In this document: positions 1 to 10,500 of the stretch, piece by piece
Layout of the letters: every line of letters begins with the position of its first letter
Numbering within the stretch: the stretch's first letter is position 1
Source of the DNA: UBA1952 sp965246765
GTDB lineage: Bacteria > Bacteroidota > Bacteroidia > Chitinophagales > Chitinophagaceae
Length of the DNA: 64,000 nucleotides
Direction of reading: 5' to 3'
Assembly: GCA_965246765.1 (NCBI GenBank)
Contig: CBDFFJ010000001.1
Location: 124,001-188,000, forward strand
Translations under genes and position numbers: made by a program
Notes under the pieces: model-generated
What the model saw: only the letters and a program-made list of their open reading frames with translations
Told to the model about the DNA's origin: nothing
The model's database searches: none

Positions 1-106
1 CATACGACGAATAGATTTACCTGCAAATATGGCGCATGAGCCTTGAATTGTAAAGGGGTTGTTATTATAATTCCATCCCTTTTATTATTGCATACATGCC
101 TAAGTG

Positions 107-664
107 CTAAGCCCATTCGCTGTGCATCATACCGAAGTGAATGGAGTTACGAAAAACGCCTTTGTGCTGAAAATCCTGCAGGAAGCGGGCCTCTTTTCTA
201 AAGCCCACGTCTTCCAGCAGCGCGCCGGAGGGGCCGTTTTCTTCATCAATGATGGCTTCAATTGTGTGGAAGCCCATGGCGCGGAACCCTTGCGTGAGCA
301 CGGCATGCAGCGCTTCGCGCATGATGCCCTTCCGGTGCCAGGCCCGCGTCAGTGAGTAGCCTACCTCGCCCCGGTGATGCTCGGGTTTGATATTCACATA
401 GCCGATCATGCCGATTACCGCGCCCGTTTCTTTCCATTCAATGGCCCAGTTGATGCGCTCCGCGGTTTCTACAAAGCCGTCAATCATCGTAATCAGCGCC
501 TCAACATCCGCCACATTTTGCGCGAGCGGGCGCGGGATGTAGCGCATGACTTCCGGGTCTGAGCGCATGAGGAAGAGGTCGGGCGCATCCGAAAGCAATG
601 GCCGGCGAAGGACGAGGCGGGGCGTTACCAGCACCGGAAAGGGGTTGAAGCTAAGCGTGAGCAT
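107..664 (-). CDS. GNAT-family N-acetyltransferase (RimJ/RimL type)
   Basis: A 185-residue cytosolic protein that should transfer an acetyl group from acetyl-CoA to an amine, often a protein N-terminus. The opening strand TPRLVLRRPLLSDAPDL and the acetyl-CoA loop region around GEVGYSLTRAWHRKGIMREA followed by AIIDEENGPSGALLEDVGF are typical of the RimJ/RimL branch. Length is normal for the family. The gene is alone on the minus strand, divergent from the next gene. The fold is sure; the substrate cannot be read from sequence. Confidence 0.88.
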   Translation of the reverse strand: MLTLSFNPFPVLVTPRLVLRRPLLSDAPDLFLMRSDPEVMRYIPRPLAQNVADVEALITMIDGFVETAERINWAIEWKETGAVIGMIGYVNIKPEHHRGEVGYSLTRAWHRKGIMREALHAVLTQGFRAMGFHTIEAIIDEENGPSGALLEDVGFRKEARFLQDFQHKGVFRNSIHFGMMHSEWA

Positions 665-701
665 GATTTGAGGCGAACATAGTTAAATCAGGGCTTACGC
701 C

Positions 702-709
702 TATATTTG
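702..709 (+). promoter_or_regulatory. Bacteroidota -7 promoter element
   Basis: TATATTTG matches the Bacteroidota -7 consensus TAnnTTTG and lies 25 nt before the ATG at 734. I see no good TTG -33 element at the usual 19-21 nt spacing, so this is a partial match. Confidence 0.45.
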
Positions 710-733
710 TTTGCACCCACAAACGCACTCACT

Positions 734-1129
734 ATGGATAAGCTACAGGTCGTTCAGTCTCTGAAAAGCAGGCTTTCTAAAACCGCCCAGAGCCATGAAG
801 ACCTCGTTCAGGTCTTTGAAGACTATAAGGCAACGCTGACAGAAATCCTGCGCTCCGAAGATACCTACCGCACCGGCCTCCGCAGGCAAGGCGAGGAGCT
901 GCCCGACCTGCAGCGGCTTGTTGATAAGAAGCACGACCCGATCCTGAAAGGACGTCTGATAGATGGGCTCAGCGCCATTAAAAAGAAGGTGGAAGAGCTG
1001 GAAGCCCCAGCTGCACCAGAACAGCAGGAAGAGACCGGAGCTGTTTCCAATGGAAGCACGCTGCTGTCTGTACAGGAAGAAGGCGCGCCCCCGCCACGGC
1101 GCAATATGCCTACGCTGGGAATGGATTAA
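734..1129 (+). CDS. hypothetical protein with coiled-coil N-terminus
   Basis: 131 residues starting at the ATG at 734, chosen because the promoter-like box ends at 709 and the upstream in-frame ATG (707) would overlap it. Residues 1-90 are helical, charged and heptad-like (MDKLQVVQSLKSRL onward). The tail is rich in Glu, Gln, Ala and Pro and probably disordered. There is no signal peptide or membrane segment. I do not recognise the family. It is probably a soluble cytosolic protein, perhaps lineage-specific. Confidence 0.6.
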   Translation: MDKLQVVQSLKSRLSKTAQSHEDLVQVFEDYKATLTEILRSEDTYRTGLRRQGEELPDLQRLVDKKHDPILKGRLIDGLSAIKKKVEELEAPAAPEQQEETGAVSNGSTLLSVQEEGAPPPRRNMPTLGMD

Positions 1130-1231
1130 GGCAGCCTTCTTCCGCGCATCATTTCAGGCCAACGTTCCGTTTTCCAATCGCGTCTATGTCAGCGCTGCAG
1201 TTTTCTGTAGCGCAAGCTCCTAGATAGTGCT

Positions 1232-3075
1232 ATGCTTAAATCGCTGTTGGCGTTTGCTACGCTTATTCTGCTTATGTCCGGTGGCGGACGGGTGCTTGCG
1301 CAATGCATCGCTGTTACAGTCGCCACAGGTCCAACGATCATCTGCATCGGCAGCGCCAGTACTACCTTGTCTGTAAGCGGATATTTGGGCGTCTGTACGC
1401 CCGCAAGCTACGTATGGCAGACAAAGTCAATCAGCAGCAGCACATGGAGCACCATCCCCGGCGCCAACTTCAGCACTTATATACCTAATGCTACGTCGTA
1501 TTATCGCTGTCGCTATACCACGGCCGGTAGCGTGGTCGTAAATGCTGATAGCATTTACATCACTGCCAATCCCTCGCCGGCTGTGTCGGTCAGTCCTAAG
1601 ACGGTAGCGGTATGCACCGGCAGCAGCGTATCGCTTTGTGCTTCTGCCAATATGAGCGTTTCTTATCAGTGGTCTTTAAACGGCACGCTCATTACTGCGG
1701 CTACATCAGCTTGTTACAACGCCAGTGTTTCCGGAACATACGTCTGTATCGTCACCAATAGCTTTGGCTGCACGAGTCGGGACAGCTCCGTTGTAACGGT
1801 CGTCAGCACGCCGCCAACGCCTTTCAGCATTAATGGCCCCGTCTGCGCGGGAGACTCGCTGAAGCTAAGCGGCACAACCATCCTAGCGAACGCCAGCTTC
1901 AGTTGGACCGGCCCCAACAGCTTCACCAGCACGCTCCAGAACCCGAAGATTCCCAATGCATCTGCGCTTTCCGCCGGCATGTATCAGCTTGCAGTGGGTG
2001 GCGCCGGCTGCGCTGCTCCGTCGGGGCCGGGCAATACAACAGCCGTCATTACCTGCACAGACTCGGTATGGGCGGGCGTGCCAACTATGACAAAATCGCG
2101 GATAACCAGGATATCCTGGAGATAGCGCTTTCCCTCGGCAGCAGCGGCTACCTGCGCAGCGGCGCTACTATGGTGTGGCAGCCTGAGCACTGCAAAGACT
2201 GGCCGACGATGCTGCCGGGCTACCCGGGCATCAGCCGTAAGCACGCCGACTGCGACGGCAACGGGCTCGTGACTTTCAGCGACACGCTGGCTGTAAAAGC
2301 CAATTACAGCATGACGCATCCCAAAGAGGTTCACCTTGCCGCGCAAAGGACGGCAGGGCTTCCGGATCTTTTCTTTGACCTCAGCGGCATCAGCCCTGCG
2401 CCGGGCAAAACAATCACCGTACCGGTAAAGCTGGGCACTGCTGCCGCGCCGATGGCCGGCTTCTCCGGTATTGCGGCCCGCCTCATGCTCGGGGGCATCA
2501 TGCCGGCGTTGGCGCCTGTTGTTTCTTATACCGGCAGCTGGCTGGGCACAACTGCCAATACTATTCGCTTCGCGAAAGGCTATAATAATGCCCGCGTGGA
2601 CTGGGCGTATGCGCGCTCCGACCATCGCAATGCTGGCGGCTACGGCACGATCGCGCTGCTCACCTTCACCATACCCACAAACGCCGCCGGCCAACAGATG
2701 AAGCTGTACTTTGACAATGTGACAATTGTGGATAGCAGCGGCAGCAAAAGCAGTCAGATCAACATACTTGATGAGACATTCAGCTTCCCCCTCGGCGTCT
2801 CCGGCTATGCGGCGCAGGCTGTGCAGCTGCGCATCACGCCAAATCCATCAGCCGGCGCGGCGGCGGCTGAAATCAATCTGCCATTTGCGGCCGCCTACCG
2901 GCTGGAGTTGCGGGAGATAAGCGGCAGACTGGTCTGGCAGTATGCCGGTGCCGGTAAGCCCGGCCTGCAGCATGTGTCAATGCCTGCGGCGGAACTTTCG
3001 TCCGGCATCTACCTGATGAGCCTGACCTGCGAGGGCATTAGAAGTCCTGCGCCGCAGCGCTGGGTAAAGGAATAA
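1232..3075 (+). pseudogene. T9SS-secreted adhesin with Ig-like and dockerin-like domains, broken by a frameshift
   Basis: Two overlapping frames read as one protein of about 614 residues. Frame one (1232-2125) has a signal peptide (cleavage after RVLAQ) and two Ig/PKD-like domains (SYQWSLNGTLI; FSWTGPNSFTS). Frame two carries on with NYDKIADNQDILEIALSLG and HADCDGNGLVTFSDTLAVK, the dockerin-like EF-hand block common in Bacteroidota adhesins, where it normally follows VWPGD. It ends with a T9SS type A sorting domain (ITPNPSAG to the C-terminus). At about 2078 frame one reads VWAGVP where VWAGDANYD is expected, so one base is missing between the GGCG and TGCC there. The product would be exported by SprA (encoded in this window) and anchored at the surface. 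This is either a real inactivating frameshift or a sequencing error. Confidence 0.8.
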
Positions 3076-3321
3076 AGCGCAGGCGGAAGACCCATCTGAT
3101 TACGGCTTTGCATACGGGTAAGGTTCGGGTCGCGATTAGCTCATCCAAAGGCTTAGCTATGGTGCCTGCAGCGCTTATTTAACCGGACACTGCCCGGATC
3201 TCTGCTATTTTCAGCCACGTCACGCCAATGCATAGAAAAGTGTATTGGTTTTTTGAAAGTGATTTGATGAAGCGGGAATTGCCGCCTGCCAAATCCCGCC
3301 CGCCCGTTACATTTGCGGCCC

Positions 3322-3741
3322 ATGGCCGAAAACCTCAACCGCCCCGTCCGCGTCCTGGTAGCCAAGGTGGGCCTGGACGGCCACGACCGCGGCGCTAAAG
3401 TGATAGCTACCGCTCTGCGGGACGCCGGCATGGAAGTGATTTACACAGGCCTGCGGCAGACGCCGGAGATGGTGGTGAATGCTGCGTTGCAGGAAGATGT
3501 GGACGCCATCGGCATCTCTATACTAAGCGGCGCGCACAACACGGTATTCCCTAAAGTGCTGGCCCTCATGAAAGAAAAAGGCCTGGCTGATGTGCTGCTC
3601 ACCGGCGGTGGCATTATCCCCGAAGACGATGCTCAAAACCTGATGGAGCTGGGCGTGGGCAGGCTGTTCGCGCCCGGTGCGCCCACAAGTGAAATTGCGG
3701 GTTACATCCGTCAGTGGGCTGCGACGCACAGGAAATTTTAA
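3322..3741 (+). CDS. cobalamin B12-binding domain protein (methylmalonyl-CoA mutase C-terminal subunit type)
   Basis: 139 residues, a free-standing B12-binding Rossmann domain. The lower axial histidine motif DxHxxG is present as DGHDRG (about residues 20-25) in VAKVGLDGHDRGAKVI, followed by the SxL motif (SILSGAHN) and the GG loop (TGGGIIPEDD). This matches the C-terminal domain of methylmalonyl-CoA mutase and the stand-alone MCM/ICM small subunits, which work with a separate catalytic subunit not found in this window. The crotonase gene follows after 47 nt, suggesting shared acyl-CoA metabolism. The start is the ATG at 3322. A TACATTTG box at 3308-3315 would give a nearly leaderless transcript. 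Confidence 0.9.
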   Translation: MAENLNRPVRVLVAKVGLDGHDRGAKVIATALRDAGMEVIYTGLRQTPEMVVNAALQEDVDAIGISILSGAHNTVFPKVLALMKEKGLADVLLTGGGIIPEDDAQNLMELGVGRLFAPGAPTSEIAGYIRQWAATHRKF

Positions 3742-3788
3742 GCGGCCATTTTAATCTGTTCCGCAAACGCAACTATCCAACATAAATA

Positions 3789-4568
3789 ATGTATCAGACA
3801 ATTACCACTGTGCTTGAGGCGGGCATCTACGCCATCACCATCAACCGCCCTGATAAGCTTAATGCGCTCAACAAGGACGTTATAGCAGAGCTTGGCGCAG
3901 CCATAAATGAGGCGTACACCAATGAGGAGATTAAAAGCGTCCTGATTACCGGCGCCGGCGAAAAGGCCTTCGTGGCCGGCGCCGATATTTCCGAGTTTAC
4001 CAGTTTGGATGCGCAGGGCGGCGCCGCTCTTGCACGCCGCGGCCAGCATGATGTGTTTAACAGGATTGAAGCCTGCCCTAAGCCGGTTGTCGCAGCCGTA
4101 AACGGCTTTGCGCTTGGCGGCGGATGCGAGCTGGCTATGAGCTGTCATTTCCGCACCGCTTCCGAAGCCGCGAAGTTTGGTCAGCCTGAGGTTAATCTTG
4201 GGCTTATTCCCGGCTATGGCGGCACACAGCGGCTCACGCAGCTTGTGGGAAAGGGTAAAGCGATGGAACTGATGATGACCGGCGATATGATCGGAGCCGA
4301 CGATGCGAAATCGCTCGGCCTTGTGAATCACGTCTTCCCGGCAGCTGAGCTGATAGATGCCACAAAGAAAATTTTATCCAAGATCGGTAGCAAAGCTCCC
4401 TTTGCCATCAGGCAGGTGATTGCCTGTGTGAATGATGCGGCCCGTGGCGCGTCAGACGGCTTTGAAAGCGAGATCAGGCGCTTCGGCGAATGCTTCAGCA
4501 CGGCCGATGTACGTGAAGGCACTTCCGCCTTCCTGGAAAAGCGCAAAGCGGTGTTTACCGGGAAATAA
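3789..4568 (+). CDS. enoyl-CoA hydratase/isomerase (crotonase) family protein
   Basis: 259 residues, the standard crotonase length. Hallmarks: the CoA-binding AFVAGADISEF segment, the oxyanion-hole glycine in NGFALGGGCELAMSCHFR, and the catalytic region FGQPEVNLGLIPGYGGTQRL with a Glu in the position used by hydratases. It should hydrate short-chain trans-2-enoyl-CoA to 3-hydroxyacyl-CoA in fatty or branched-chain acid breakdown. It is co-directional with and close behind the B12-binding protein gene, so the two may be co-transcribed. The exact substrate is not readable. Confidence 0.92.
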   Translation: MYQTITTVLEAGIYAITINRPDKLNALNKDVIAELGAAINEAYTNEEIKSVLITGAGEKAFVAGADISEFTSLDAQGGAALARRGQHDVFNRIEACPKPVVAAVNGFALGGGCELAMSCHFRTASEAAKFGQPEVNLGLIPGYGGTQRLTQLVGKGKAMELMMTGDMIGADDAKSLGLVNHVFPAAELIDATKKILSKIGSKAPFAIRQVIACVNDAARGASDGFESEIRRFGECFSTADVREGTSAFLEKRKAVFTGK

Positions 4569-4632
4569 TTGCCCGCAGGCTTTGCCGAAAAGCTAAAATT
4601 GCTATCTTGTACGCTCAAAATTTCCTCTATTC

Positions 4633-5700
4633 ATGCGGATACCTCTTCTCCGTAGTATCATAGCCAGCGTGTGTATCGGAGCTGTCGCTTTGCCGGCAGC
4701 CCAGGCGCAGCAAAAGTGGAAGCGCTACCGCGCGCCGGAATTCGCAGAGCGTCCGGGATGGAGCGTAGGCATGAATTTCGGCATGTCGGACCTTTGGGGC
4801 GATGTGGGCACTAAATCGCCCATCTTTCACTATGGCAACAGTAAGTACTGGGAGAAACCGCACTTTATGGGCGGCATCTTTGCGCGTTATGCACTGCATC
4901 CGGGCTTTGTAGTGCGCGGAGCCATCAATTATGGTTCGGTGTATGCCAACGACAACTGGAACTACGATCTCGCCAAAAACGCGTCCACTACAGAAGATGA
5001 TGCATACCAGCGCTACTTCCGCAATCTTGACGTGAAGAGCAATATCTGGGAAGGCAATCTTGTATTTGAAATCAATCCGCGCCGCCTCGGTAATCTGGAA
5101 AGCAAGGGCGCTAAAAAGCGCATGCAGCCATACCTGCTGGTAGGCGGCGGGTATTTCCATTTCAAGCCAAAGGGTACATACACGCCACGCGGCACCGATG
5201 GCCGCCCTAACGGGCAGAGCCGTGAGGTGAACCTGGACGAGCTTGACCTTGAAAATCAAAGTGCCCTTATTCCCGGCGCAGCAGATTCGCTTCTGCGCGC
5301 GCTTGGCTATAACGGCCCTACGGGTATCAGCAAGCTCTGGGTGCCGGAAGTATGCGGCGGCCTCGGCGTGCGCTGGGATCTGAGCAATCAGACATCACTG
5401 GGTGTTGAATACATGTACCGTTATACGTTCACAGATTATCTGGATGATGTAAGCACTACTTATGTGGATCCTGCCGTTTTTGACGTCATCCACAAGAATG
5501 ACCCACAGAAGGCGCAGTTGGCCAAGGATATGTATGACAAGAGCTGGCTTATTGATAAAGACTTTAAGCGCAATCCGGGCGACACAAGGGGCAATCCTTC
5601 TGTCAAGGACGGCTACTCCACCATCTCCATTTCCTTCTACTACCGCATCAAGAGTAAGCGCGTTCCATGGTGGTACCAGCCGGGGCCGGGCGTTTATTAA
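4633..5700 (+). CDS. outer-membrane beta-barrel protein, DUF6089/PorG-like
   Basis: 355 residues with a signal peptide (cleavage after PAAQA) and repeated amphipathic strands, ending in aromatic residues as in outer-membrane barrels. The opening WSVGMNFGMSDLWGDVG and a middle stretch of the LVGGGYFHFKP type resemble the DUF6089 family of Bacteroidota, which includes PorG-like T9SS components. The family link is from memory of these patterns. The presence of sprA 2 kb downstream is consistent but does not prove a T9SS role. A strong terminator follows at 5722. Confidence 0.65.
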   Translation: MRIPLLRSIIASVCIGAVALPAAQAQQKWKRYRAPEFAERPGWSVGMNFGMSDLWGDVGTKSPIFHYGNSKYWEKPHFMGGIFARYALHPGFVVRGAINYGSVYANDNWNYDLAKNASTTEDDAYQRYFRNLDVKSNIWEGNLVFEINPRRLGNLESKGAKKRMQPYLLVGGGYFHFKPKGTYTPRGTDGRPNGQSREVNLDELDLENQSALIPGAADSLLRALGYNGPTGISKLWVPEVCGGLGVRWDLSNQTSLGVEYMYRYTFTDYLDDVSTTYVDPAVFDVIHKNDPQKAQLAKDMYDKSWLIDKDFKRNPGDTRGNPSVKDGYSTISISFYYRIKSKRVPWWYQPGPGVY

Positions 5701-5721
5701 TAGAATATTCCGGGTGGAAAC

Positions 5722-5749
5722 AAAAGACTGCTCAGCCGGGCAGTCTTTT
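5722..5749 (+). terminator. rho-independent terminator
   Basis: A perfect 10-bp stem (AAAAGACTGC / GCAGTCTTTT) with an 8-nt loop and a T-run, 22 nt after the stop of the barrel gene. Confidence 0.85.
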
Positions 5750-5808
5750 TCCATAGCGGCGGGCCTGTCATTCTATCGCAATGACAGCCGAAAAAAGAAA
5801 AGGCCGGT

Positions 5809-5816
5809 TATTTTTG
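5809..5816 (+). promoter_or_regulatory. Bacteroidota -7 promoter element
   Basis: TATTTTTG fits TAnnTTTG. It lies between the terminator and the lipoprotein gene starting at 5901, giving a leader of about 80 nt. Confidence 0.4.
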
Positions 5817-5900
5817 TAGCTTAGGCCGCCTAACTAAATGCTTCTCGCCGGCGTCTTTATAAAAAAATCTGATAGCCGCCGGATCAGAAAAAACTGTTGC

Positions 5901-6833
5901 ATGAAACGTTCTCTTTTACTCCTTCTTCCCGCTGCCGCCTGCCTGCTATTCGCCTCCTGCAAAAGGAACGACGACGGCACGCTGAATAGCGCTACGCCCG
6001 GCAGCTATTCCTCGCTGGACGACGTATTTGCGCGCACAGCTCCGCTGGCTACTACTCAGGCGCTTACGGTGTCTTCCGGCGGCGATGTGTTTTCAAAGGG
6101 CGGCACACGCTTTACCTTCCCGCGCGATGCGTTTCAGTCTTATACCGGCGCGCTTGTTACAGGGCGGGTGGATGTAAAGGTGTATGACTGGCTTCAGAAA
6201 GGAGATATGGTCTTTGCGCGTGTGCTGCCTGTCTCCAACAATAATCCGCTGTATTCCAGCGGTCAGGCTTATGTGGAGGTGACGCAGAATGGCGTTCCCG
6301 TCCGCCTCCGTAAAGGCTATTATCTGACAGTCAAGTTTCCGCAATTCGGCATTACAGCTACCGGCGACAGCCTCTACCTGGGCGAGACAGTAGCTGGCAG
6401 CGGCAGCGTTGTAAACTGGTACCGGCGCGATACGGCAGGCAGAACCACGCTTACCGGCGATACCGTATCACTACGCGCAGATTCACTTCGCTACATCGCG
6501 GCCTCGCACTTCATGTCTTACAGCAGCGTGGCAAGCTTCCCGGTAAAGGTCAATTCGCCGGTGCCCCTGGAGCAGTCGCTGTCCATTGCCGTGTTTGATG
6601 GTCTGAAGAGCGTGTTCCCTTTATCGTCTGCTGTAAATGGCGTCGTATCCGTAGAGCGCGTTCCGGCGGGCATGAAAGGCAATATTGCCGTGATGGGCAT
6701 AAACAAAGGCGTATTCTACGCTGGCATTGTGCCCTCCGCAACCGATGCCGGCTTCAAAACAGACACTACATACCAGGTGCTGATCAAGCAGGTTGACCCC
6801 CAGATCTTCCGCCTGCAACTAAACGCACTGTAG
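5901..6833 (+). CDS. hypothetical lipoprotein
   Basis: 310 residues. The start at 5901 places a signal sequence ending in a lipobox (LLFASC, Cys about residue 20) directly at the N-terminus; a longer in-frame start at 5838 would bury it. The mature part is beta-rich with Ser/Thr/Gly and a recurring pattern of short strands (GGTRFTFPRDAFQ, GRVDVKVYDW), like carboxypeptidase-regulatory or ZU5-like extracellular domains. I cannot assign a function. Probably anchored in the outer membrane, as is usual for Bacteroidota lipoproteins. Confidence 0.75.
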   Translation: MKRSLLLLLPAAACLLFASCKRNDDGTLNSATPGSYSSLDDVFARTAPLATTQALTVSSGGDVFSKGGTRFTFPRDAFQSYTGALVTGRVDVKVYDWLQKGDMVFARVLPVSNNNPLYSSGQAYVEVTQNGVPVRLRKGYYLTVKFPQFGITATGDSLYLGETVAGSGSVVNWYRRDTAGRTTLTGDTVSLRADSLRYIAASHFMSYSSVASFPVKVNSPVPLEQSLSIAVFDGLKSVFPLSSAVNGVVSVERVPAGMKGNIAVMGINKGVFYAGIVPSATDAGFKTDTTYQVLIKQVDPQIFRLQLNAL

Positions 6834-6856
6834 GAATTTTAAAAACCCTTAAAGGG

Positions 6857-6908
6857 CCAAAAGTCAGAAGCGGCAGCCGCCGTCATGGCTTTTGGCTTTT
6901 GATTTTTT
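6857..6908 (+). terminator. rho-independent terminator
   Basis: A long imperfect hairpin pairing CCAAAAGTCA.. with ..TGGCTTTTGG around a GC-rich top (6857-6895), followed by TTTTGATTTTTT. It separates the lipoprotein gene from ruvA. Confidence 0.7.
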
Positions 6909-6917
6909 ACTGAAAAG

Positions 6918-7499
6918 ATGTTTGCTTACCTGGAAGGGGCGCTTAGCTACAAGAGCCCGTCACTATTGCACCTGGATGCCGTCGGTGTAGGCTATGAGAT
7001 AGCCATCACACTACAGACGTATGCGAAGATCCAGCACCTGGAACGCGCGAAACTGCTTATTCACCTGCAGATAAGGGAAGATGCCTGGGTGCTCTACGGC
7101 TTTGCTAATGAAGCAGAGCGGACCACCTTTCGCGCTTTGCTGGGCATCTCCGGGGTAGGCGCAGCTACGGCCAGAATCATTCTGTCGTCGCTCACGCCGG
7201 GCGAGCTGGAGCAGGCAATAAGCACAGACAATATCCGGGTATTGCAGGCCGTAAAAGGAATAGGCGCAAAGACCGCCCAGCGCATCGTATTAGAGCTAAA
7301 GGGCAAGCTCCAGGCCGATAACAGCGGCGTAACTGCCTCAACCCTTCCAATGCACAATACGAAGGAAGAAGATGCGTTAATTGCGTTGGTAAATCTGGGC
7401 ATCAGCAGACCCGCTGCAGCAGAGGCTGTCAAGAAGGCCGGTGCAAGCGAGTGGGCGAGTGTAGAGCAATTGATTAAAGCGGCATTGAAAGCATTGTAG
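6918..7499 (+). CDS. ruvA: Holliday junction branch migration protein RuvA
   Basis: 193 residues, the usual RuvA size. Residues 1-62 form the OB-fold domain (FAYLEGALSYKSP, VGVGYEIAITL), then two helix-hairpin-helix motifs (LLGISGVGAATARIILS and VKGIGAKTAQRIVLELK), a flexible linker, and the C-terminal domain III that contacts RuvB (EEDALIALVNLGISRPAA). As a tetramer it binds four-way junctions and loads RuvB helicase. ruvA directly upstream of sprA is a recurrent gene order in Bacteroidota. Confidence 0.97.
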   Translation: MFAYLEGALSYKSPSLLHLDAVGVGYEIAITLQTYAKIQHLERAKLLIHLQIREDAWVLYGFANEAERTTFRALLGISGVGAATARIILSSLTPGELEQAISTDNIRVLQAVKGIGAKTAQRIVLELKGKLQADNSGVTASTLPMHNTKEEDALIALVNLGISRPAAAEAVKKAGASEWASVEQLIKAALKAL

Positions 7500-7568
7500 G
7501 GAAATGGCAGCAAGCATCCGGACGGACTCTGATAGCTTGATACCAGAACCCCCATCCACATAAAGATT

Positions 7569-10500
7569 TTGAAGGGAAAGAGCTATTTCGGGTACAAAGT
7601 ACTCCTGTTTGTGGTCTGCGCCGGCTTGCTCGCGCACGTGGGCGCGCGCGGTTATGGGTATCCGGGCGACGGAGATAATGACGCGCCTGAGCCGGACAGC
7701 CCGGCAGCGGCGCCCGTGCGCCAGGATTCATCAAGAATGCTGCGCTTCCCGATTTCTGACGCCAGCGGCGATCCGCTTCAGGATCGCAGCCGCTCCGGCA
7801 TTGATCTGAACGATCCCGCCAACATCAACAAGAACATTGAGTACGATCCAAAGGACAATCGCTATTACCTGAGCGAGAAAGTGGGCGACGACTTTATCCG
7901 CAACCCTTCATACCTGACTTTTGACGAGTACCAGAAATATTCTGCCAAGCAGGATGAGCAGAACTATTGGCGCCGCCGCCTGGATGCCTTAACGCTGTTC
8001 TCCAAGAAGCCGAAGCTGCCCACTATGTACAAAGAAGGCATCTTTGACCGCCTCTTTGGGAACAACTCTATCTCCGTTCGCCCGCAGGGCAATGTAGATG
8101 TGACCCTTGGTGGCAACTGGCAGAACATCCAGAACCCGACCCTGGTGCAACGGGCACAGAAGTACGGGATTTTTGACTTTGACATGCAGATGAACATCAA
8201 TCTGCTGGCCCAGGTGGGCGACAAGCTCAAGCTCAATATCTCCAATAATACGAAAGCCACATTTGACTATCAGAACGTGCAGAAGCTGGAGTACACCGGC
8301 AAGGAAGATGAGATAATCAAGAAGATAGAGGCCGGTAATATTTCCTTCCCGCTCCGTACCACGCTTGTGCAGGGCGTGCAGTCGCTTTTTGGCCTGAAGA
8401 CACAGCTGCAGTTTGGCAAGCTCTGGGTTACAGCCGCGCTTTCCCAGCAAAAGAGCAAGCGTCAGAGTATTACGGTTCAGGGTGGCGCGCAGACGCAGAC
8501 TTTCGGTCTTAAGGCAGACGATTACGAGGAAAACAAGCACTACCTCCTCGGGCAGTATTTTCGGAATAATTACAATAAAGCGCTTAGAAATTTCCCCGTT
8601 ATCCAGTCGCTGGCTACAATCAATAAGATTGAAGTATGGGTGACCAACCGCACAGGCGCCACAGAAGGCGTCCGCGACATCCTTTGCTTTCAGGATTTAG
8701 GCGAAAAGAATCCGTATCGGCAAACGCTGGCCAACCCAAGCAAACCGGACCAGCCTGACAACCGGGCCAATACGCTTTACGACCAGATGCAGCAAAATCC
8801 GGAAGGCCGCCAGCAAAGCCGCGCTTCAGACGTTGCTCAGCTATTTTTCCCGTTGCCAAGTGATAAGGTAAGTCCCGGCGGCGCCGGCATTGACTTTGCT
8901 CACACATCAGCCCGGAAGCTCAACGCTTCGGAGTATAGCTTCAATCCGCAGCTCGGCTACATTTCGCTGAATACGCAGGTAAATCCCGACGACATCCTTG
9001 GGGTAGCTTATCGTTATACTTATAACGGTAAGGTCTATCAGGTGGGTGAATTTGCGGAAGACCTGCCGCCCGATACGTCTAACCAAAAGGTGATGTATAT
9101 GAAGCTGCTCAAGACGCAGAGTCTGAATCCGATGCTGCCGCTCTGGAAGCTGATGATGAAGAATGTGTATGCGCTCGGCGGCCTCGGCGTGAGCAAGGAA
9201 GATTTTCGCCTGAATGTCCTTTATCAGGACCCCGGGGGTGGAGAAAAGCGTTACCTGCCTACCGGCGCCAGCGCGGGAACGCCCCTGCTTTCACTCCTGA
9301 ATCTGGACCGGCTCAACTTCCAAAATGATCCGCAGCCGGACGGCGTTTTTGACTACATAGAAGGTATTACCATTGTGCCGCAGCAGGGCAGAGTGGTGTT
9401 TCCGGTGCTCGAGCCCTTCGGCTCTGACCTACGCCCGGCCCTGGGCGGCAGCACGCAGGATGAGCGCAAGTATCTATACCAGATTCTTTACGATTCTACC
9501 AAAACAATTGCGCGGCAGTTTCAGCAGCAGAACCGATACATCATGCGCGGCTCGTACCGCAGTGCCTCGTCATCAGAAATCTTCCTTGGCGGCTTTAATA
9601 TCCCGCAGGGCTCTGTAACGGTGAGCGCCGGCGGTCAGAAGCTGACGGAGAATCAGGATTACCAGATTGACTACGGATTGGGCCGGCTGAAAATCATCAA
9701 CACGGGCATCCTTTCTTCCGGCATTCCGATCAATGTGTCTTACGAAGACAATGCAACCTTCGGATTCCAGCAGCAGAACTTCATGGGAGCGCGCTTTGAT
9801 TATTACGCCAATCAGAAGCTGACGCTCGGCGGCACCATCATGCGCCTTACGGAGCGGCCTTTCACCCAAAAGGTTTCCTTTGGCGAAGACCCGATTCAAA
9901 ATACGGTGATCGGTCTGGACGGCGCTTATCAATCCGAATCGCCGGCTCTGACGCGCATCGTGGATAAGCTTCCTATTTACAGCACTACCGCACCATCCTT
10001 TGTCACTGCGTCCGCAGAAGTGGCAACCATCCGACCCGGCCACCCGAAGCAGATCAATACGCTGGACGGCGCTGGCGGCTCTACCTACATTGATGATTTT
10101 GAGGGCACGCGCTCGTCCTACGACCTGAAGTATCCTGCGGCATCATGGTCGCTGGCAGCTACGCCGGTCGGCGCGAAAGACCGTTTCGGAAACGTGCTTT
10201 TCCCTGAGGCCAGCGATCATGATAAGCTTACTTATGGCTTTAACCGCGCGCGGATGTCCTGGTACACTATTGAGCCAACGCTTGTTGATCCCGTGGGCGG
10301 CGTGCCTGATTATGTAAAGAAAGATCCGGCTCAGCACTATATCCGTCTTGTACAGCAGCAGGATGTATTTCCGCAGAAGAGCCTGGGCAATGTATTCAAT
10401 ACGCTATCCACCTTTGATCTGAGCTTCTACCCACGCGAGCGCGGCCCCTACAACTTTGATGTGGCAGGCCTGAATCCTGACGGCTCGCTCACAAACCCGC

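Noticed and set aside
1984..2694. 236-residue minus-strand frame over the frameshifted adhesin
   Set aside because: Shadow of the plus-strand coding frame; composition is Arg/Ala-rich with no domain.
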